Positions 35,549 to 36,991 of a stretch of DNA of 36,991 bases are shown here, in pieces (the stretch's first letter is position 1; each line of letters starts with the position of its first letter). This DNA comes from a bacterium. GTDB lineage: Bacteria > Calditrichota > Calditrichia > RBG-13-44-9 > J042. The notes under the pieces are model-generated. The model saw nothing but the letters and a program-made list of their open reading frames with translations. It was not told the origin of the DNA and did no database searches. The DNA lies in assembly GCA_015485355.1 (NCBI GenBank), contig WFTQ01000080.1, positions 1 through 36,991 of the forward strand, in the 5' to 3' direction. The translations under genes and the position numbers were made by a program.

Positions 35549-35986
35549 AGAATTTTCGTTTCCGCTTGACAGTTCCCCCTCATGTGGATATGGATAAAGC
35601 TCTTTGATTTTGAATTTCTTTATGTTCTCTAATTTTATATCAGAGCATAAGATAATCGTTTTATCCGTAGCATATGTGTATATGGCAACTCTGCACATAC
35701 CGCAAGGCAAACAGGGTTCCTGGCCGCCACCAACGATCAAGATTATTCTTATTGTTGCGTCTAATCCTTCTTCTGTTACCATAGTTCCTACAGCATTTTC
35801 TTCACCATGGATTGTTCTTGCTGCGGGAAAAGGTACCCCATGGTAGATTTTACCTTTCTCAGATAAAATGAATGAACCCACCCCCCAATCAACATCTTCG
35901 GGTGTGCGCGTTTTTAAAAACTTCTCAACCTCTGGTTTTACAGTTTTGATAAATTTTTTTTCTTCATCAGTCAGTTTCATCATCAT
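35531..35986 (-). CDS. Cytidine-deaminase-like zinc hydrolase
   Basis: A 151-residue protein of the cytidine deaminase superfamily. The zinc site is visible: HGEENAVG (His60 ligand, Glu62 proton shuttle) and PCLPCGMC (Cys92 and Cys95). Small size and the PCGMCR context are as in CDA and blasticidin-S deaminase relatives, so a free nucleoside or nucleoside-like substrate is likely. The codons are distinctly more AT-rich than in genes left of 35.2 kb. The last 15 residues (GELSSGNENSPESGI) look like read-through into foreign sequence and overlap an inverted repeat. Three consecutive ATG codons make the exact start uncertain. A folded GC-rich leader lies directly upstream. Confidence 0.85.
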   Translation of the reverse strand: MMMKLTDEEKKFIKTVKPEVEKFLKTRTPEDVDWGVGSFILSEKGKIYHGVPFPAARTIHGEENAVGTMVTEEGLDATIRIILIVGGGQEPCLPCGMCRVAIYTYATDKTIILCSDIKLENIKKFKIKELYPYPHEGELSSGNENSPESGI

Positions 35987-36009
35987 TTCTCAGATAAGTT
36001 TAACACTTG

Positions 36010-36128
36010 ATAAGATTCCGGGTACGCCCGGGAAAGATACGCCTAACGGCCAGCGGATCTCCGAAACCGCCCAAGGCGACTTGGGCGAGGGCTGAGAACC
36101 CGAACCCGATACACACTGTCAGGCGTGT
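36010..36128 (-). ncRNA. GC-rich multi-hairpin block upstream of the deaminase gene
   Basis: In an otherwise AT-rich island this 120-bp block carries, in plus coordinates, CCGGG-tacg-CCCGG (36019-36032), GCGG/CCGC (36053-36070), a perfect 8-bp stem CGCCCAAG-gcga-CTTGGGCG (36068-36087), GGG-ctgagaa-CCC (36089-36101) and ACACAC/GTGTGT (36111-36130). The ends ACGCCT and AGGCGT can close the whole set. It could be a structured leader RNA, a free small RNA, or a folded recombination site: on the minus strand GCCTGAC and GTTAGGC 7-mers flank it. I do not recognise a known RNA class; the strand is assumed from the neighbouring genes. Confidence 0.35.
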
Positions 36129-36144
36129 GTCAACGAATTCCACG

Positions 36145-36306
36145 TCATCTCCTGCGTCTTAACCCATACTCAAAAACTTTATCAGCCAATGCTCGCAAAT
36201 TTCCATCGCCGCTAATATGAGACCAATATATCAAAGATAACGCGACCTCGGTCTTACGTAGCCCCCACCTATTCGTCGCCATATTTAGTATCCATTCCTT
36301 AGCCAT
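36145..36306 (-). pseudogene. Fragment resembling the N terminus of an MjaI-type restriction endonuclease
   Basis: A 53-residue frame begins at an ATG overlapping the stop of the upstream nuclease-domain gene (TAATG). Its start, MAKEWILNMATNRWGL, resembles what I recall of the N termini of MjaI-family type II restriction enzymes. The next residues (RKTEVALSLIYWSH..ADKVFEYGLRRRR) do not follow that family and the frame stops, so I read it as a truncated or rearranged remnant. A real endonuclease would be about 200 residues. The stop/start overlap is typical of methylase-restriction enzyme pairs. Family resemblance is from memory; without a search it could be another small protein. Confidence 0.4.
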
Positions 36307-36749
36307 TATATTTCACCGACTTTTTCAAATTCAATAAATTTTGTCTTATATTTATACTCTCTCGTTCTATCTGCTCTGGCTATACCGGACTTTATGAAAT
36401 AAGCATTCACAAAGATTTTGTTTTTAAGGTAAACATATGCCTCCACAGTATTCCCATCCAAGAGTGCACCATTATCAAACCGCAAGAAAACTTCTTTTTT
36501 TAGAATGTAGTTCTTTAAACATTTTAATGCTTCCTGGCTTTTGATCACGCTAACTCCCAAAAATCTAACTTTTAAACCCGTATTCAGCAGAATTGTTTGT
36601 TCATCAACAATATCTACTACTCTGTAAAGTCTGTCATTCTTAAAATTGAATTTTTTTGGATCAATCTTTGGTTTGGCATCTTTAATCCTCGGAATATAAT
36701 CCCCAACAGAAATTCCCAATATTCCTGATGTATGCATCATTTCAACCAA
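36306..36749 (-). CDS. Staphylococcal-nuclease-like domain protein, probable C-terminal part of a truncated gene
   Basis: Up to 147 residues. From LYRVVDIVDEQTILLNTGLKVRFLGV to AYFIKSGIARADRTREYKYKTKFIEFEK it follows the SNase (thermonuclease) fold: OB strands, GNTVEAYVYLKNKIFVNAYFIKSGIARAD and the C-terminal helix. The calcium/arginine active site (DGDT, Arg-Glu) is not intact: the strand reads VDEQTILL, so catalysis is doubtful. The N-terminal 30 residues (VEMMHTSGILGISVGDYIPRIKDAKPKIDP) look like a linker from a preceding domain, and the frame is open a further 9 codons upstream to a TGA. I suspect the tail of a DNA methyltransferase whose catalytic part is lost. AT-rich codons. Confidence 0.65.
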   Translation of the reverse strand: MVEMMHTSGILGISVGDYIPRIKDAKPKIDPKKFNFKNDRLYRVVDIVDEQTILLNTGLKVRFLGVSVIKSQEALKCLKNYILKKEVFLRFDNGALLDGNTVEAYVYLKNKIFVNAYFIKSGIARADRTREYKYKTKFIEFEKVGEI

Positions 36750-36764
36750 GAAATGGTGATAACA

Positions 36765-36960
36765 TTGCCTTAAACCTCAGGCAAATTCCTCGAGAGGAAA
36801 CTTCACCGTTGACTTGAAGCTCCCAAGCCTTAAGGTGCATATCACCATTGACTTCGGCCGGAATTAGCCTTCCAGCCGATGGGCTCCCAGATGCCCAAAG
36901 CGAAAAAGAATCTTACTTTCTAAACAACCTGTAACATTTCGCATACCAATGACATGGGAG
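36765..36960 (-). ncRNA. Multi-hairpin block, possible mobile-element RNA or right end
   Basis: Consecutive stems in plus coordinates: TTGCCT/AGGCAA (36765-36784), TTCCT-cgag-AGGAA (36786-36799), CTTCA/TGAAG (about 36801-36818), GGTG/CACC (36834-36846), a 10-bp stem TCGGCCGGAA/TTCCAGCCGA (36854-36879) and TGGGC/GCCCA (36880-36897). The 10-bp stem has a C-A mismatch on the plus strand but a G-U wobble on the minus strand, which favours minus-strand RNA. The motif AAGTCAAYGGTGA occurs twice (minus strand). The chain of stems directly abuts the truncated nuclease-domain gene. It could be the 3' RNA of a TnpB/IscB-type element entering from the right, but no such protein is inside the window. Confidence 0.3.
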
Positions 36961-36991
36961 CCTTACTCTTGAGCAATATGGCCGTCCGGGC
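36920..36991 (-). other. Open frame at the right edge, 23 codons then TAG
   Basis: Reading from the window edge on the minus strand gives ARTAILLKSKAPMSLVCEML.. and a TAG at 36920-36922. It could be the extreme C terminus of a transposon-encoded protein preceding the folded block, since IS605-type tnpB genes end in variable Lys/Ala/Pro-rich tails just before a structured right end. Too short to identify. Confidence 0.15.

Noticed and set aside
36045-36124. Integron attC site
   Set aside because: The outer 7-mers fit loosely (GCCTGAC and GTTAGGC) but the inner L boxes are not complementary and no integrase is visible; kept only as one hypothesis for the folded block.

Overview
The window looks like chromosomal DNA of a Gram-negative, Shine-Dalgarno-using bacterium. 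It carries an OmpA-type envelope protein, an HtrA/Deg protease, several proteins with signal peptides, an acyl-CoA dehydrogenase and a high-potential haem-binding protein. The gene mix and the codon use would fit a Calditrichota/KSB1-like lineage of the FCB side of the bacterial tree, but that placement is inference only; no rRNA or other phylogenetic marker is present. There are no tRNA or rRNA genes, no CRISPR array and no complete insertion sequence.

Layout. 1-4042 (minus): hemX-hemA tetrapyrrole operon (hemA runs off the left edge) behind a promoter with a palindromic operator, a radical SAM protein with its own promoter, and a small membrane PH-like protein. 4177-8525 (minus): a PfkB sugar kinase, then a tight operon read as secreted protein, LytR_C membrane protein, ribosome silencing factor RsfS and ArgS, with stop/start overlaps. 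9062-16265 (minus): dodecin, an exceptionally Cys-rich ferredoxin-like protein, TrkH and TrkA potassium uptake, a PLP threonine aldolase and a TrpF-like barrel that lacks the catalytic cysteine. A small relic resembling the tail of an MCE/MlaD protein lies on the plus strand at 15314-15439. 16831-20228 (plus): strong promoter, phosphomannomutase/phosphoglucomutase, inositol-monophosphatase family enzyme and PRPP synthetase. 20343-22971 (minus): nitrilase, an RCK-gated potassium channel and a free-standing cyclic-nucleotide-binding protein, the last two overlapping by 4 nt. 23240-24988 (plus): secreted GH123/DUF4091-like protein. 25024-26562 (minus): OmpA-like coiled-coil protein. 26973-30585 (plus): arginase, haem-binding protein, AidB-like acyl-CoA dehydrogenase. 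30660-33032 (minus): YugP-type zinc peptidase followed by HtrA. 33375-35202 (plus): YacP-like NYN nuclease overlapping an orphan sensor histidine kinase.

The last 1.5 kb (about 35515-36991) is different: its genes are clearly AT-rich and are separated by GC-rich multi-hairpin blocks. Read on the minus strand it holds a multi-hairpin block possibly from a mobile element, the C-terminal part of a gene with a staphylococcal-nuclease-like domain, a stop/start-coupled 53-residue fragment resembling the N terminus of an MjaI-type restriction enzyme, a second folded block and a cytidine-deaminase-like gene. I read this as a broken restriction-modification island, and it is the most unusual part of the window.

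Physiologically, the window combines potassium handling (TrkAH plus a probable cyclic-nucleotide-responsive two-gene channel), envelope quality control (HtrA, YugP, OmpA) and nucleotide/sugar precursor supply (PMM, Prs). Intergenic gaps are often 300-600 bp and contain short gene relics.
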